Assembly (NCBI GenBank): GCA_016783885.1
Contig: JADHVR010000032.1
Coordinates: forward strand, 1 to 41,370
Direction of reading: 5' to 3'
DNA: 41,370 bases
Source: Bacteroidales bacterium
GTDB taxonomy: Bacteria; Bacteroidota; Bacteroidia; Bacteroidales; JAADJA01
Part shown: positions 24,872 to 33,945 of the stretch, in pieces
How positions within the stretch are numbered: the first letter of the stretch is position 1
Layout: each line of letters begins with the position of its first letter
Position numbers and translations under genes: made by a program
The notes under the pieces: model-generated
What the model was told of the DNA's origin: nothing
What the model saw: only the letters and a program-made list of their open reading frames with translations
Database searches by the model: none

Positions 24872-26014
24872 ATGAATTTTGAATTTACAGAAGAACAATT
24901 AATGATAAGACAAGCAGCAAGAGATTTTGCGCAGAGAGAATTGATAAATGATGTAATAGAAAGAGATTACAAAGCCAAATTCCCTGCTAACCATGTGAAG
25001 ACGATGTCGGAATTAGGTTTTATGGGAATGATGATCGATCCGAAATATGACGGCGGAGGAATGGATACGGTTTCGTATGTACTTGCCATGGAAGAAATCT
25101 CAAAAATTGATTCCTCTGTAAGTGTGATTATGTCGGTTAACAATTCCCTTGTATGTTATACCATTGAAAGGTTTGGTACTGAAGAACAAAAAGAAAAATA
25201 TCTAAAACCTCTGGCAAGAGGAGACAAAATTGGAGCTTTTCTTTTATCCGAACCTGAATCCGGTTCGGATGCTACCATGCAAAGGATTATTGCTGAAGAT
25301 AAAGGTGATTTTTATTTGGTAAACGGAATTAAAAACTGGATTACCAGTGCAAATTCAGGGTCAATATATATTCTGTTTGCACAAACTCATCCTAAAAAAA
25401 AACATCGTGGTATCAATGCCTTTATTGTTGAAAAAGACACACCGGGAATAAGCCTGGGTCCACACGAAGATAAGATGGGCATGCGAAGCTCAGATACACA
25501 TTCGGTTATGTTTACAGACGTAAAAGTACCAAAGGAAAATCGACTTGGTGAAGATGGCTTGGGTTTTAAAATTGCCATGAAAGCCCTTGAAGCAGGACGT
25601 TTGGGGATTGCAGCACAAGCATTAGGGATAGCTGCCGGGGCTTTGGAAAGATCAATTCAGTATTCAAAAGAAAGGAAGGCGTTTGGAACAGAAATAGCCA
25701 ATCATCAGGCTATTGCATTTAAAATTGCCGACATGGCTGTAAAAGTTGAAAATGCAAGAAATCTTTGTTTGAAAGCAGCCTGGTTGAAAGACAATAAAAA
25801 ACCTTTTGCCCTTGCCAGTTCAATGGCTAAACTATATGCGGCTGATATTGCAATGGAAGTTACTACGGAAGCAGTTCAGATTCACGGAGGATATGGTTAT
25901 GTGAAAGAATATCATGTGGAACGTTTAATGCGGGAAGCTAAACTTACCCAAATCTATGAAGGGACTTCCGAGATTCAAAAGATTGTTATTTCAAGAGTGT
26001 TGTTGAAAGATTAA
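24872..26014 (+). CDS. Short-chain acyl-CoA dehydrogenase
   Basis: The 380-residue flavoprotein resembles bacterial butyryl-CoA dehydrogenase: MNFEFTEEQLMIRQAARDFAQ, FLLSEPESGSDA, WITSANSG, IQYSKERKAFG, QIHGGYGYVKEYHVERLMREAK and catalytic Glu in YEGTSEIQ. It would convert butyryl-CoA or a similar short acyl-CoA to the 2-enoyl-CoA and reduce the ETF encoded directly downstream (73-base gap). It is a paralogue of the dehydrogenase at 11047-12195. Together with IcmF, 10 kb away, it could handle butyryl-CoA made from isobutyryl-CoA. The exact chain length cannot be read from sequence. Confidence 0.93.
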   Translation: MNFEFTEEQLMIRQAARDFAQRELINDVIERDYKAKFPANHVKTMSELGFMGMMIDPKYDGGGMDTVSYVLAMEEISKIDSSVSVIMSVNNSLVCYTIERFGTEEQKEKYLKPLARGDKIGAFLLSEPESGSDATMQRIIAEDKGDFYLVNGIKNWITSANSGSIYILFAQTHPKKKHRGINAFIVEKDTPGISLGPHEDKMGMRSSDTHSVMFTDVKVPKENRLGEDGLGFKIAMKALEAGRLGIAAQALGIAAGALERSIQYSKERKAFGTEIANHQAIAFKIADMAVKVENARNLCLKAAWLKDNKKPFALASSMAKLYAADIAMEVTTEAVQIHGGYGYVKEYHVERLMREAKLTQIYEGTSEIQKIVISRVLLKD

Positions 26015-26087
26015 TTATTTTTCAAAATACTAATTTTGCATCTTGTAATAAAAAATACAAAACTTTAACACGCAAACACTTTAAAAT

Positions 26088-26837
26088 ATGAAAATATTAA
26101 TATGTATAAGTAACGTACCTGATACAACAACCAAGATCAGGTTTGTTAATGATAACACGGCTTTTGACACAAACGGTGTTCAATGGATCATTAATCCGTG
26201 GGATGAACTTGCGTTAACCAGAGCACTGGAATTAAAAGAAACAACTGGCGGCGCAATTGAAAAGGTAACGGTTATAAATGTCGGGACAAAGGACACAGAG
26301 CCTACCTTACGAAAAGCGTTAGCTATTGGTGCAGATGACGCCATTCGTGTTAACACCGAACCTAAAGATGCCTTTTTTGTAGCGTATCACATTTCAGAGG
26401 CTGTAAAAAATGAAGGTTATGATATGATCATTGCCGGTATCGACTCTTCAGATTATAATGGCGCTGCTGTCGGCGGTATGTTGGCTGAATTTCTTGGAGT
26501 TCCTTCTGTATCGTCAGTTTCTTCAATTGATGTTGAAGGAGACAATGTTAGTCTGAAAAGAGAAATTGACGGAGGCTCTGAAGTAATCGGCACCCAGTTA
26601 CCTTTTGTGGCTATTATTCAAAAAGGTGTGGCTATTGAACCGAGAATCCCCTCAATGCGAGGAATTATGATGGCGCGTAAAAAACCGTTGAATGTGGTTG
26701 AACCTGTTGAAGCTGATGCTTTAACTGAATTTGTCAGTTATGAATTACCTCAAGCGAAGGCTGCCTGTAAAATGGTTGACCCGGAAAATGTAAAAGAACT
26801 TATTAATTTATTACACACAGAAGCAAAAGTTATTTAA
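26088..26837 (+). CDS. etfB: Electron transfer flavoprotein beta subunit
   Basis: The 249-residue protein has the ETF beta layout: MKILICISNVPDTTTKIRF, INPWDELALTRALELKE, the nucleotide-binding AGIDSSDYNGAAVGGMLAEFLG, and the recognition-loop region with IPSMRGIMMARKKPL. The last segment is the classic ETF beta signature near residue 195. It pairs with EtfA to accept electrons from the acyl-CoA dehydrogenase encoded upstream. The genes are ordered acd-etfB-etfA on one strand. Whether this ETF binds AMP (ordinary) or a second FAD (bifurcating) is not settled here. The neighbouring membrane Fe-S oxidoreductase favours an ordinary, menaquinone-linked role. Confidence 0.96.
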   Translation: MKILICISNVPDTTTKIRFVNDNTAFDTNGVQWIINPWDELALTRALELKETTGGAIEKVTVINVGTKDTEPTLRKALAIGADDAIRVNTEPKDAFFVAYHISEAVKNEGYDMIIAGIDSSDYNGAAVGGMLAEFLGVPSVSSVSSIDVEGDNVSLKREIDGGSEVIGTQLPFVAIIQKGVAIEPRIPSMRGIMMARKKPLNVVEPVEADALTEFVSYELPQAKAACKMVDPENVKELINLLHTEAKVI

Positions 26838-26877
26838 AATAATAGCCACAGATTCACAGATTAAAATTTATTATATT

Positions 26878-27852
26878 ATGCCAGTATTAGTATATACAGA
26901 AAATTGGGATGGGAAATTCAAGAAATTAAGTTTTGAATTAGTTTCATACGCAAGCGAAATAGCCAAAATGATGGGAACATCGGTAACGGCTTTATCAATT
27001 GGAAATGTTGAACAAAACGAGTTGAAAAAACCTGGAAGCTATGGTGCGTCTAAAATCATTGAAGTAAAAGACGACAGATTAAACCATTTGATCAATTCTG
27101 CGTACAGCTCTATCATTAGTCAGGTTGCAGAAAGTGAAGGTGCTAATGTGATTGTCTTTTCCAACAATTTCACAGGAAAGGCTCTTTCTCCTAGAGTTTC
27201 CGTTAAGCTCAAAGCAGGTTTGGTTTCAGGAGTTACTGCTTTACCCTCCAATCTCGACCCATTTACTGTTCAGAAAAAAGTATTTACAGGAAAGGCATTT
27301 GCTAATGTAGTGATAAAATCGGACATCAAAATTTTAACCCTGTCACAAAATTCATTTGAGATCATCGAAACCGAAAACAATGCTACCATCGAAGCATTCA
27401 CACCTGAATTTACCGATAATGATTTCAGGACAGAAGTTAAAGATGTAACAAAAGTAACCGGGAAAGTACTATTAACTGATGCTGAAATTGTTGTTTCCGG
27501 TGGACGAGGCATGAAAGGCCCGGAGAATTGGAAGCCGATTGAAGAATTAGCAGAACTTCTTGTTGCAGCAACTGCCTGCTCACGTCCGGTTTCGGATGAA
27601 GGCTGGCGTCCGCACGAAGAGCATACCGGTCAGACAGGTAAAATCATCGCCCCGAATTTATACATTGCCTGTGGTATTTCCGGTGCTATACAACATTTGG
27701 CGGGTGTAAGCTCATCAAAATTTATAGTTGCTATAAATAAAGATAATGATGCACCTATTTTTGAAGCTGCTGATTATGGTATTATCGGTGATGTCAACAA
27801 AGTGCTTCCTGAGATAATAGAGGCGGTGAAAGAATTAAAAGCGGAAAGTTAA
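26878..27852 (+). CDS. etfA: Electron transfer flavoprotein alpha subunit
   Basis: The 324-residue protein carries the C-terminal FAD-binding domain of ETF alpha: VVSGGRGMKGPENWKPIEELAELL, then HTGQTGKIIAPNLYIACGISGAIQH and the final ADYGIIGDVNKVLPEI. The N-terminal domain is a normal adenine-nucleotide-type fold (VLVYTENWDGKFKKLSFEL). It is 40 bases downstream of etfB and convergent with the Fe-S oxidoreductase gene (24-base gap), whose product is its likely electron acceptor. Confidence 0.96.
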   Translation: MPVLVYTENWDGKFKKLSFELVSYASEIAKMMGTSVTALSIGNVEQNELKKPGSYGASKIIEVKDDRLNHLINSAYSSIISQVAESEGANVIVFSNNFTGKALSPRVSVKLKAGLVSGVTALPSNLDPFTVQKKVFTGKAFANVVIKSDIKILTLSQNSFEIIETENNATIEAFTPEFTDNDFRTEVKDVTKVTGKVLLTDAEIVVSGGRGMKGPENWKPIEELAELLVAATACSRPVSDEGWRPHEEHTGQTGKIIAPNLYIACGISGAIQHLAGVSSSKFIVAINKDNDAPIFEAADYGIIGDVNKVLPEIIEAVKELKAES

Positions 27853-27876
27853 AATTATTAAATAAAGTTTATTGAA

Positions 27877-29952
27877 TTATAGATTTAACGATATCGACAC
27901 CAACTCTGCAATATCGTAATTCTTCATTTCCTCTTCTTTGTTCTTGTATTTGATGCCGTCAGTCATCATTGTCATGCAAAACGGACAGGCGGTAGCAATA
28001 ATATCAGCGCCTGTTTCAATGGCTTCTTCGGTGCGTTCGATAAATATTTCCTTATCGCCTTTTTCGGCTTCTTTAAACATTTGACCGCCACCGGCGCCAC
28101 AACAAATGGCAAAACTTTTATGGCGTTTCATTTCCACTTTTTCGGAAGGAATTGCATTTAACACATCTCTCGGAGCCTGGTACTCACCATTTGCCCTACC
28201 CAGGTAACAAGGATCGTGGAATGTAATCTTTTTATTTTTAAATCCGCCGTTAGTAATGTTTATCCTTCCTTCCCTTATCATTTCTTGCAGAAACTGTGAA
28301 TGATGGATCACTTCATAGTTGCTCCCGAATTCCGGGTATTCATTTTTAAAAGTATTATAATCATGCGGGTCGCAGGTGATAATCTTTTTCACTTCGTAAC
28401 CGTTCATAATTTCAATATTCATCATTGCCTGCATTTGGTAAAGCATTTCGTTACCGGCACGGCGAGCAACATCTCCACTGTCGATTTCTTCAGTGCCTAA
28501 AACTGCGTAATCAACTTTTAAATATGTCAGGATTTTAACAAATTCACGTATAACTTTTTTATATCTGTCGTCAAAAGCACCTGCAGAACTAACCCAGAAA
28601 AGATATTCGGGTTTTTCTCCACTATTAAACTTATCAGCCAAAAGAGGCACATCCAGGTCCTCCGCCCACAACATCCTGTCTTCAGGGGAGAACTGCCAGG
28701 GTGCTCCGTTATTTTCGATGTTTGTAAACATAGTATTTAAAGGAGCCGGGGCAGAAGCATCTTCTAAAACAGCATATCTGCGCATTTCAAGTATCACCGA
28801 AAGAGGTTCAATATTTACAGGACATTCAATTGCGCAAGCATTACAAGTTGTGCATGCCCAGATTTCTTCCGCTTGTATAAAATCAAATAATGATTTTTTA
28901 TTAATTAAGTTTTTTCTGGTGTTTCGATTACTAAGAAATTCGAGACGATCGCGAACATCCATTATGATTTTTCGGGGAGATAATTGCTTACCGGTAATAT
29001 TTGCGGGACATCTTGAAGTGCATCTTCCACATTCGGTACAAGTATATGAATCCATCAGGTTTTTCCATGTAAGGTCTTTAACATCCTTAGCACCAAAAAC
29101 AACTTCTTCTGAATTTTCTTCATCAGGTTGTGATTCAACTGTTTGATCAAGCATTAACTTAACTTCTTTTGTAATACAAGGCATATTCGACATTTTGCCT
29201 GTCGGCTCCAACCTGGAAAAATATACGTTCGGAAAAGCCAGGAAAACATGAAAATGCTTTGAATACGGAATATAATTCAAAAATGCCAAAACTCCGATTA
29301 TATGAAACCACCATCCGAAACGTTCTAAAAAAATCAATGTATTTGTTGGTAGTCCGTTTAAAAAAGGAATAAGTAAACTGCTTAACGGAAATGACCCCAC
29401 TTTCACGTAATGGTCAACAGCACGTTCTTGTAATATACTGTCACTTGCATTCATTATCAAAATTGCACTCATTAAAAAAACTTCTGTAATAAGAATTATA
29501 GCTGCATCCGAACGAGGCCACAATGTCATTTCTTTATTCCAGAACCTTTTAACTTTAAATAAATTACGGCGTGCCAGAAAAATAATACAGGCAATAATTA
29601 CAGACAAAGCAAAAAACTCAAACGTAGAAATAAGTATAGTATATATTGGTCCGGTAAAGGAAAATAATCTGTGACTGCCGGAAATGCCGTCAAATAATAT
29701 TTCAAGCATTTCAAAATTCACAATAATAAATCCGACATAAACAAAGATATGCAGTATGCCTGAAATTGGACGAGAAACCATCTTGGACTGAAAGATGGTA
29801 ACTTTAAACATTAATTTCCACCGTTTTATTTTATTATCAGATAAATTAATATCTTTTCCTATTTTAATGTTTCTTGAAATTACGCTTACATTTTTATAAA
29901 ATAAAAGAATCGCGGCTAATAAGAATGCAATAAAAATAATATTAGGAATCAT
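27877..29952 (-). CDS. Membrane Fe-S oxidoreductase, ETF:menaquinone oxidoreductase type
   Basis: The 691-residue protein has an N-terminal membrane domain with about five helices (residues 1-250, nitrate-reductase-gamma-like). It continues with two 4Fe-4S motifs, CTECGRCTSRCP and CTTCNACAIECP, and two HdrB-like CCG domains. The second is intact (HDPCYLG, CCGAGGG, CPFC). The first has lost its cysteines: FWVSSAGAFD, EEIDSGD and CDPHDYNTF stand where GC, C-T-G-D and CPHC are usual. DUF224-type proteins beside etfBA in Geobacter and Syntrophomonas are proposed or shown to move electrons from ETF to menaquinone, and the same role fits here. The gene faces etfA. Confidence 0.88.
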   Translation of the reverse strand: MIPNIIFIAFLLAAILLFYKNVSVISRNIKIGKDINLSDNKIKRWKLMFKVTIFQSKMVSRPISGILHIFVYVGFIIVNFEMLEILFDGISGSHRLFSFTGPIYTILISTFEFFALSVIIACIIFLARRNLFKVKRFWNKEMTLWPRSDAAIILITEVFLMSAILIMNASDSILQERAVDHYVKVGSFPLSSLLIPFLNGLPTNTLIFLERFGWWFHIIGVLAFLNYIPYSKHFHVFLAFPNVYFSRLEPTGKMSNMPCITKEVKLMLDQTVESQPDEENSEEVVFGAKDVKDLTWKNLMDSYTCTECGRCTSRCPANITGKQLSPRKIIMDVRDRLEFLSNRNTRKNLINKKSLFDFIQAEEIWACTTCNACAIECPVNIEPLSVILEMRRYAVLEDASAPAPLNTMFTNIENNGAPWQFSPEDRMLWAEDLDVPLLADKFNSGEKPEYLFWVSSAGAFDDRYKKVIREFVKILTYLKVDYAVLGTEEIDSGDVARRAGNEMLYQMQAMMNIEIMNGYEVKKIITCDPHDYNTFKNEYPEFGSNYEVIHHSQFLQEMIREGRINITNGGFKNKKITFHDPCYLGRANGEYQAPRDVLNAIPSEKVEMKRHKSFAICCGAGGGQMFKEAEKGDKEIFIERTEEAIETGADIIATACPFCMTMMTDGIKYKNKEEEMKNYDIAELVSISLNL

Positions 29953-30162
29953 AATTAAAAGAATTTTTTTGAGATTACAATTTTAAGCATTTTGGAATTA
30001 AGAATCATAATAAACTATATAATGATTAACTCCAAAGATTCTATTAATAAACCGAACATCCCAAATTTAGACATAAGTCTTCCAATATGTGGAAGGTTTC
30101 ACAGAAGAATAATTAAAAAATTTAAAATACAAGTTTAACATTATTTTCAATTACGGAAATAA

Positions 30163-30190
30163 AAAGGTGCAGCAAACAAGCCACACCTTT
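30163..30190 (-). terminator. Terminator-like hairpin in the intergenic region
   Basis: Read on the minus strand, AAAGGTG, a 14-base loop and CACCTTT are followed by further T residues, as in an intrinsic terminator. No annotated gene lies upstream on that strand, so it would end only an unannotated short transcript. It may equally be a chance inverted repeat. Confidence 0.3.
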
Positions 30191-30398
30191 CAAACCAAAA
30201 ACCAAATATTAGAATGTAAAATACTTAGCATTATGTTATAACTGTAATATAAGTATTGGCATAAGCTAAGTTTTGTAAGAACTGAAACAATTTTTTCAAT
30301 TGTTCGCTATACAATCTCAGAAACTATGCCAAATTTGAAAAGCCATAAATAGAAAAGTTAAGAAAAGTTAAAATTAACAAAACTCGCCTGGCAAAAAG

Positions 30399-30406
30399 TA
30401 TCTTTG
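30399..30406 (+). promoter_or_regulatory. -7 promoter element abutting the histidine kinase ATG
   Basis: TATCTTTG fits TAnnTTTG but ends only 5 bases before the ATG at 30412. If used, it would give a leaderless or nearly leaderless mRNA. No -33 TTTG is visible. Confidence 0.4.
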
Positions 30407-30411
30407 TAATT

Positions 30412-31833
30412 ATGAACCGAAAAGCATTTATATTCATTATCGTTATTATGACCATCGCCTTAATCGGTCTTATGGTTATCCAATCGTATTGGATTAAAAA
30501 TGCTATTACGGTTAAAGAAACCAATTTTATCAGAAGTGTTAATGAGGCTCTTTCAACCGTAGTTAATAAGCTGGAACGATTAGAGGCAGCCGATCAGTTT
30601 AAGAACAGAATGAATAATCTGCAGCTAAAGCAAAACCTGCTGCAGTCAATTGATTCATTAAACCATTATTTTCCCCAGGATAATTTCGCATATTCCAATC
30701 AGTCGGATTTTAACAGATTTCTTCAAAAATCATCTCTGGCACAGGAAGTACTCGAAAGCATGATGAACAATTTCAGAAATACTCCCATTGAAAACAGGAT
30801 TAATATCACAATGCTTGATTCATTAATTGACAACGAATTAAAAAGCAAAGGAATCAATACTGATTATGAATTTGGGATATTCAGCCCAACGCGAAATATT
30901 ATGCCGGTTCAGAAAACGGGCAAATATCCTAAAGAATTACTGAACAAGGGATTTGCGTTTGCTTTGTTCCCAAGCGATATGTTTAATAACCCTGATTATC
31001 TGATAGTTTACTTTCCTTATGAAAAAAGATTTTTAATAACACAACTCTGGGGCACACTGTCTATTTCTATTATCTTCATTATTGTAATCATTCTTTCATT
31101 TGCTTACACAATAATTACTATTTTAAAACAGAAAAAGATTTCGGAGATGAAGAACGATTTTATTAATAATATGACACATGAATTCAAAACACCTGTTTCA
31201 ACAATATCATTAGCATGTGAGGCTTTGGGCGATAAAGACATAATTAAATCCGAAGCCGTTTACAACAATTATATAAATGTAATTAACGAAGAAAACAGGC
31301 GGCTGGGAAGCATGGCTGAAAGAATATTACAATCGGCATATCTTGAAAAAGGGCAAATTATCCTTAAAAAAGAACAGGTTGATGCTCATGAAATCATTTC
31401 AGAGGCTATCAATAATATTCAACTTCAGGTTGAGAAAAAAGGCGGTAAGATCATTACAAATTTCAATGCCGAATCTCATATTATCGAGGCTGACAGGGTG
31501 CATTTTACCAATGTGATATTTAACCTGCTTGATAACGCTAATAAATACACACCTGTTACGCCTGAAATCATTATCACAACAGAAAATTCTTACAGCGGAA
31601 TTATTATTTCTGTTAAAGACAATGGAACCGGTATAAGTAAAACCAACCAAAAGAAAATTTTTGAAAAGCTTTATCGAATACCAACCGGAAACATCCATAA
31701 TGTTAAAGGTTTCGGGCTGGGACTGAGTTATGTTAAAGCCATCGTTGAACAACATGGCGGGAAAATCAATCTGGAAAGCGAATTAAACAAGGGAACGAAA
31801 TTTATTATATATTTACCGGTGGAAAAAATTTAA
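30412..31833 (+). CDS. Sensor histidine kinase
   Basis: The 473-residue membrane kinase has a first transmembrane helix at about residues 6-26 (FIFIIVIMTIALIGLMVIQ), a roughly 180-residue sensor region outside the inner membrane, and a second helix near 206-230. The cytoplasmic part has the H box MTHEFKTPVST with phospho-acceptor H256, the N box NVIFNLLDNANKY, and the G1 and G2 boxes DNGTGIS and GFGLGLSYVK. It resembles RprX-type kinases of Bacteroidota. The response regulator follows 65 bases downstream, so the two form a pair. The sensor region contains no domain I recognise, so the signal is unknown. Confidence 0.93.
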   Translation: MNRKAFIFIIVIMTIALIGLMVIQSYWIKNAITVKETNFIRSVNEALSTVVNKLERLEAADQFKNRMNNLQLKQNLLQSIDSLNHYFPQDNFAYSNQSDFNRFLQKSSLAQEVLESMMNNFRNTPIENRINITMLDSLIDNELKSKGINTDYEFGIFSPTRNIMPVQKTGKYPKELLNKGFAFALFPSDMFNNPDYLIVYFPYEKRFLITQLWGTLSISIIFIIVIILSFAYTIITILKQKKISEMKNDFINNMTHEFKTPVSTISLACEALGDKDIIKSEAVYNNYINVINEENRRLGSMAERILQSAYLEKGQIILKKEQVDAHEIISEAINNIQLQVEKKGGKIITNFNAESHIIEADRVHFTNVIFNLLDNANKYTPVTPEIIITTENSYSGIIISVKDNGTGISKTNQKKIFEKLYRIPTGNIHNVKGFGLGLSYVKAIVEQHGGKINLESELNKGTKFIIYLPVEKI

Positions 31834-31898
31834 TTGTTAGAGTTAAAAATACAAATTAACAATTACAAAAAATAGTTACAAAAACCCGATAATTAACT

Positions 31899-32600
31899 AT
31901 GGACAGTGAAAAAATTAAAGTGCTGTTAGCCGAGGACGATAAAAACCTGGGGACGATTTTAACTTCCTATCTTGAAGCAAAGGGGTTTCCAACCACACTT
32001 ACTATTAACGGACAAGAGGCTTACGACAATTTTAACAAAGGCAAATTTAACTTTTGTATTATAGATGTGATGATGCCCATAAAGGATGGTTTTACTTTGG
32101 CAAAAGAAATCAGGATGATTGATAAAAAAATACCGATCCTTTTTCTAACAGCCAAGTCGATGCAGGAAGACAAACTTAAAGGTTTTGAAATTGGTGCGGA
32201 TGATTACATTACCAAACCTTTCAGTATGGAAGAACTGCTGATGCGAATGCGTGCCATTTTAAGAAGAACCACAGAAGGCAAAACCACAGAAATAGAAAGT
32301 AATGTTTTTGAGATTGGTAAATTCACTTTCGATTACAACAGGCAAATCTTAAAAACAGTTGACTCAGAACAGAAACTAACTTCCAAAGAGTCCGGGTTAT
32401 TAAAAATGTTATGTGAAAATGTTAATGAAGTGTTAGACAGAAGCATTGCACTGAAAAAGATTTGGCTCGACGACAGCTATTTCAATGCCAGAAGTATGGA
32501 TGTTTATGTTACAAAACTCAGAAAATATTTAAAGGCTGATCCGGATATCGAATTATTGAATGTTCATGGGATTGGGTTTAAGCTTGTTATAAACAGATAA
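31899..32600 (+). CDS. OmpR-family response regulator
   Basis: The 233-residue protein has a receiver domain with the acidic pair EDD (residues 12-14), phospho-acceptor D56 in IIDVMMPIKDGF, LTAKS and the conserved Lys in YITKPFS. A C-terminal winged-helix domain follows with LTSKESGLLKML and SMDVYVTKLRKYL. It would act as the DNA-binding partner of the kinase encoded 65 bases upstream (RprY-like). Target sites are not evident in the window. Its last 48 bases overlap the end of the convergent serine hydrolase gene. Confidence 0.94.
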   Translation: MDSEKIKVLLAEDDKNLGTILTSYLEAKGFPTTLTINGQEAYDNFNKGKFNFCIIDVMMPIKDGFTLAKEIRMIDKKIPILFLTAKSMQEDKLKGFEIGADDYITKPFSMEELLMRMRAILRRTTEGKTTEIESNVFEIGKFTFDYNRQILKTVDSEQKLTSKESGLLKMLCENVNEVLDRSIALKKIWLDDSYFNARSMDVYVTKLRKYLKADPDIELLNVHGIGFKLVINR

Positions 32601-33770
32601 CAATTCTTCTTTGTTAAGATCATCTTCTACAATATCCCACAATACTTCAGAAGAAAATCCATTATGTGTATTGGTAAGAGCAATAATTACCCTGTCATTT
32701 TTCATATCCCTGATATAAAAGGAGCGGAATCCTTTCCACCAGCCAAAATGATAAGCGGTACTATCGGCATCTTCCTTTATCCTCCATCCAAATCCGTAAT
32801 TGTCCTTTCTTCTCCAGTATTTTGGACTTCCCCGGGTGAAAGCCTCACTTAAAGTTGAAAGGCTAACCAAAATTCCGTTATTTAAAGCCTGATCAAATTT
32901 AAACATATCTTCAACAGTAGAATAAATCCCCTTATCTCCCATAACACCGTTAAGATAATAATTGCCCATTTTCCTGGCATACCTGCCTCCGTATTTGTAA
33001 CCGGGAACTCCCACAGGAATAATTCGTGGTAAGACAGAATCATTATTCAGATTATATACAAAAGAATTGTCCATCCCCAAAGGTTTGAAAATATTCTCCA
33101 ATACAAATTTATCAAAAGTAACACCCGTAATTCTTTCAACCACAGATGCCAGCAAGACATAATTCGTATTGCAATAGTGGAAACCATTATCAGGTTTGAA
33201 ATATGGAGCAGGTTTGTATTTTACAAATAATTTAACCACATCCTCGTTGTTAATAGGTTTGTTTATATTCCAGTATTTATCTGCCAGCGACATATACCTG
33301 GACAAACCCGAACGGTGATTCAGCAACTGCCTTATGGTTACTTCAGTATAAGGGAAATCAGAAATAAACTTAGTTATTGTATCATCATAATTCAGGTTGC
33401 CATCTTGCTGCAATTTCATTATTGCCATTGCCGTGAACATCTTTGAAACAGAAGCAAGCTGAAAGGCAGATTGAACTAATAGAGTGTCTTTCTTTCTAAA
33501 ATCAGCATATCCATACGCGCCTTTGAAAACTTCGCATCCTCTTTCTCCGTAAATAACAGTACCATTAAAGACCCCCTTCTTATTGAGCCTTTTGAAAATG
33601 CTGTCGAACTTTCCGGCTTTTTGTTCAGAAAGAATATCATTTATATTGAAATAAAAACTTTCAGGCGCTGTGAAGTTTAACGGTTCAGTCTCTGATTTTT
33701 TCTTACCGGAGATAAAAATAAAATATGATACCAGTATAATTGATAAAATATAGAATGCCCTCTTAATCAT
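32553..33770 (-). CDS. Serine hydrolase, beta-lactamase/class C family
   Basis: The 405-residue protein has an N-terminal signal anchor (RAFYILSIILVSYFIFISG) and would lie in the periplasm or envelope. The three active-site motifs of the class C beta-lactamase/D-Ala-D-Ala carboxypeptidase fold are present: S107-V-S-K110 (SxxK), Y-C-N (YxN) in FHYCNTNYVLLAS, and H-F-G, replacing KTG, in AYHFGWWKG. Esterases, peptidases and EstB-like proteins share this fold, so the substrate is unknown. A minus-strand -7 element lies about 50 bases upstream. The 3' end overlaps the response regulator gene by 48 bases. Confidence 0.9.
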   Translation of the reverse strand: MIKRAFYILSIILVSYFIFISGKKKSETEPLNFTAPESFYFNINDILSEQKAGKFDSIFKRLNKKGVFNGTVIYGERGCEVFKGAYGYADFRKKDTLLVQSAFQLASVSKMFTAMAIMKLQQDGNLNYDDTITKFISDFPYTEVTIRQLLNHRSGLSRYMSLADKYWNINKPINNEDVVKLFVKYKPAPYFKPDNGFHYCNTNYVLLASVVERITGVTFDKFVLENIFKPLGMDNSFVYNLNNDSVLPRIIPVGVPGYKYGGRYARKMGNYYLNGVMGDKGIYSTVEDMFKFDQALNNGILVSLSTLSEAFTRGSPKYWRRKDNYGFGWRIKEDADSTAYHFGWWKGFRSFYIRDMKNDRVIIALTNTHNGFSSEVLWDIVEDDLNKEELLSVYNKLKPNPMNIQ

Positions 33771-33819
33771 AAACTAATAACTTAATAATTTTTCTTACAT
33801 GTTTCCTAAATTAAAGTTT

Positions 33820-33827
33820 CAAAAGTA
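33820..33827 (-). promoter_or_regulatory. -7 promoter element of the serine hydrolase
   Basis: CAAAAGTA on the plus strand reads TACTTTTG on the minus strand, 49 bases upstream of the ATG at 33770. No clear -33 box is present. Confidence 0.45.
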
Positions 33828-33945
33828 ATAATGTTTTACTGCGCAAAATAAATCAAATGTTGTGTTTAATTAACAAATAAATGTTAATAATAAGTCCTGA
33901 CTTAAAAAACAAAGGGGAAAAGACAAAACCAAAAAAATATCAGAA

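Larger units (their letters stand above)
29953..30411. other. 459-bp divergent intergenic region
   Basis: No credible gene is seen between the divergent Fe-S oxidoreductase and histidine kinase genes. CAAATTTA at 30062-30069 reads TAAATTTG on the minus strand, a possible promoter for the oxidoreductase about 110 bases upstream of its ATG. A 7-bp hairpin (AAAGGTG at 30163-30169, CACCTTT at 30184-30190) lies in the middle. TATCTTTG at 30399-30406 lies directly before the kinase ATG. The remainder is AT-rich sequence with no feature I recognise. Confidence 0.6.
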
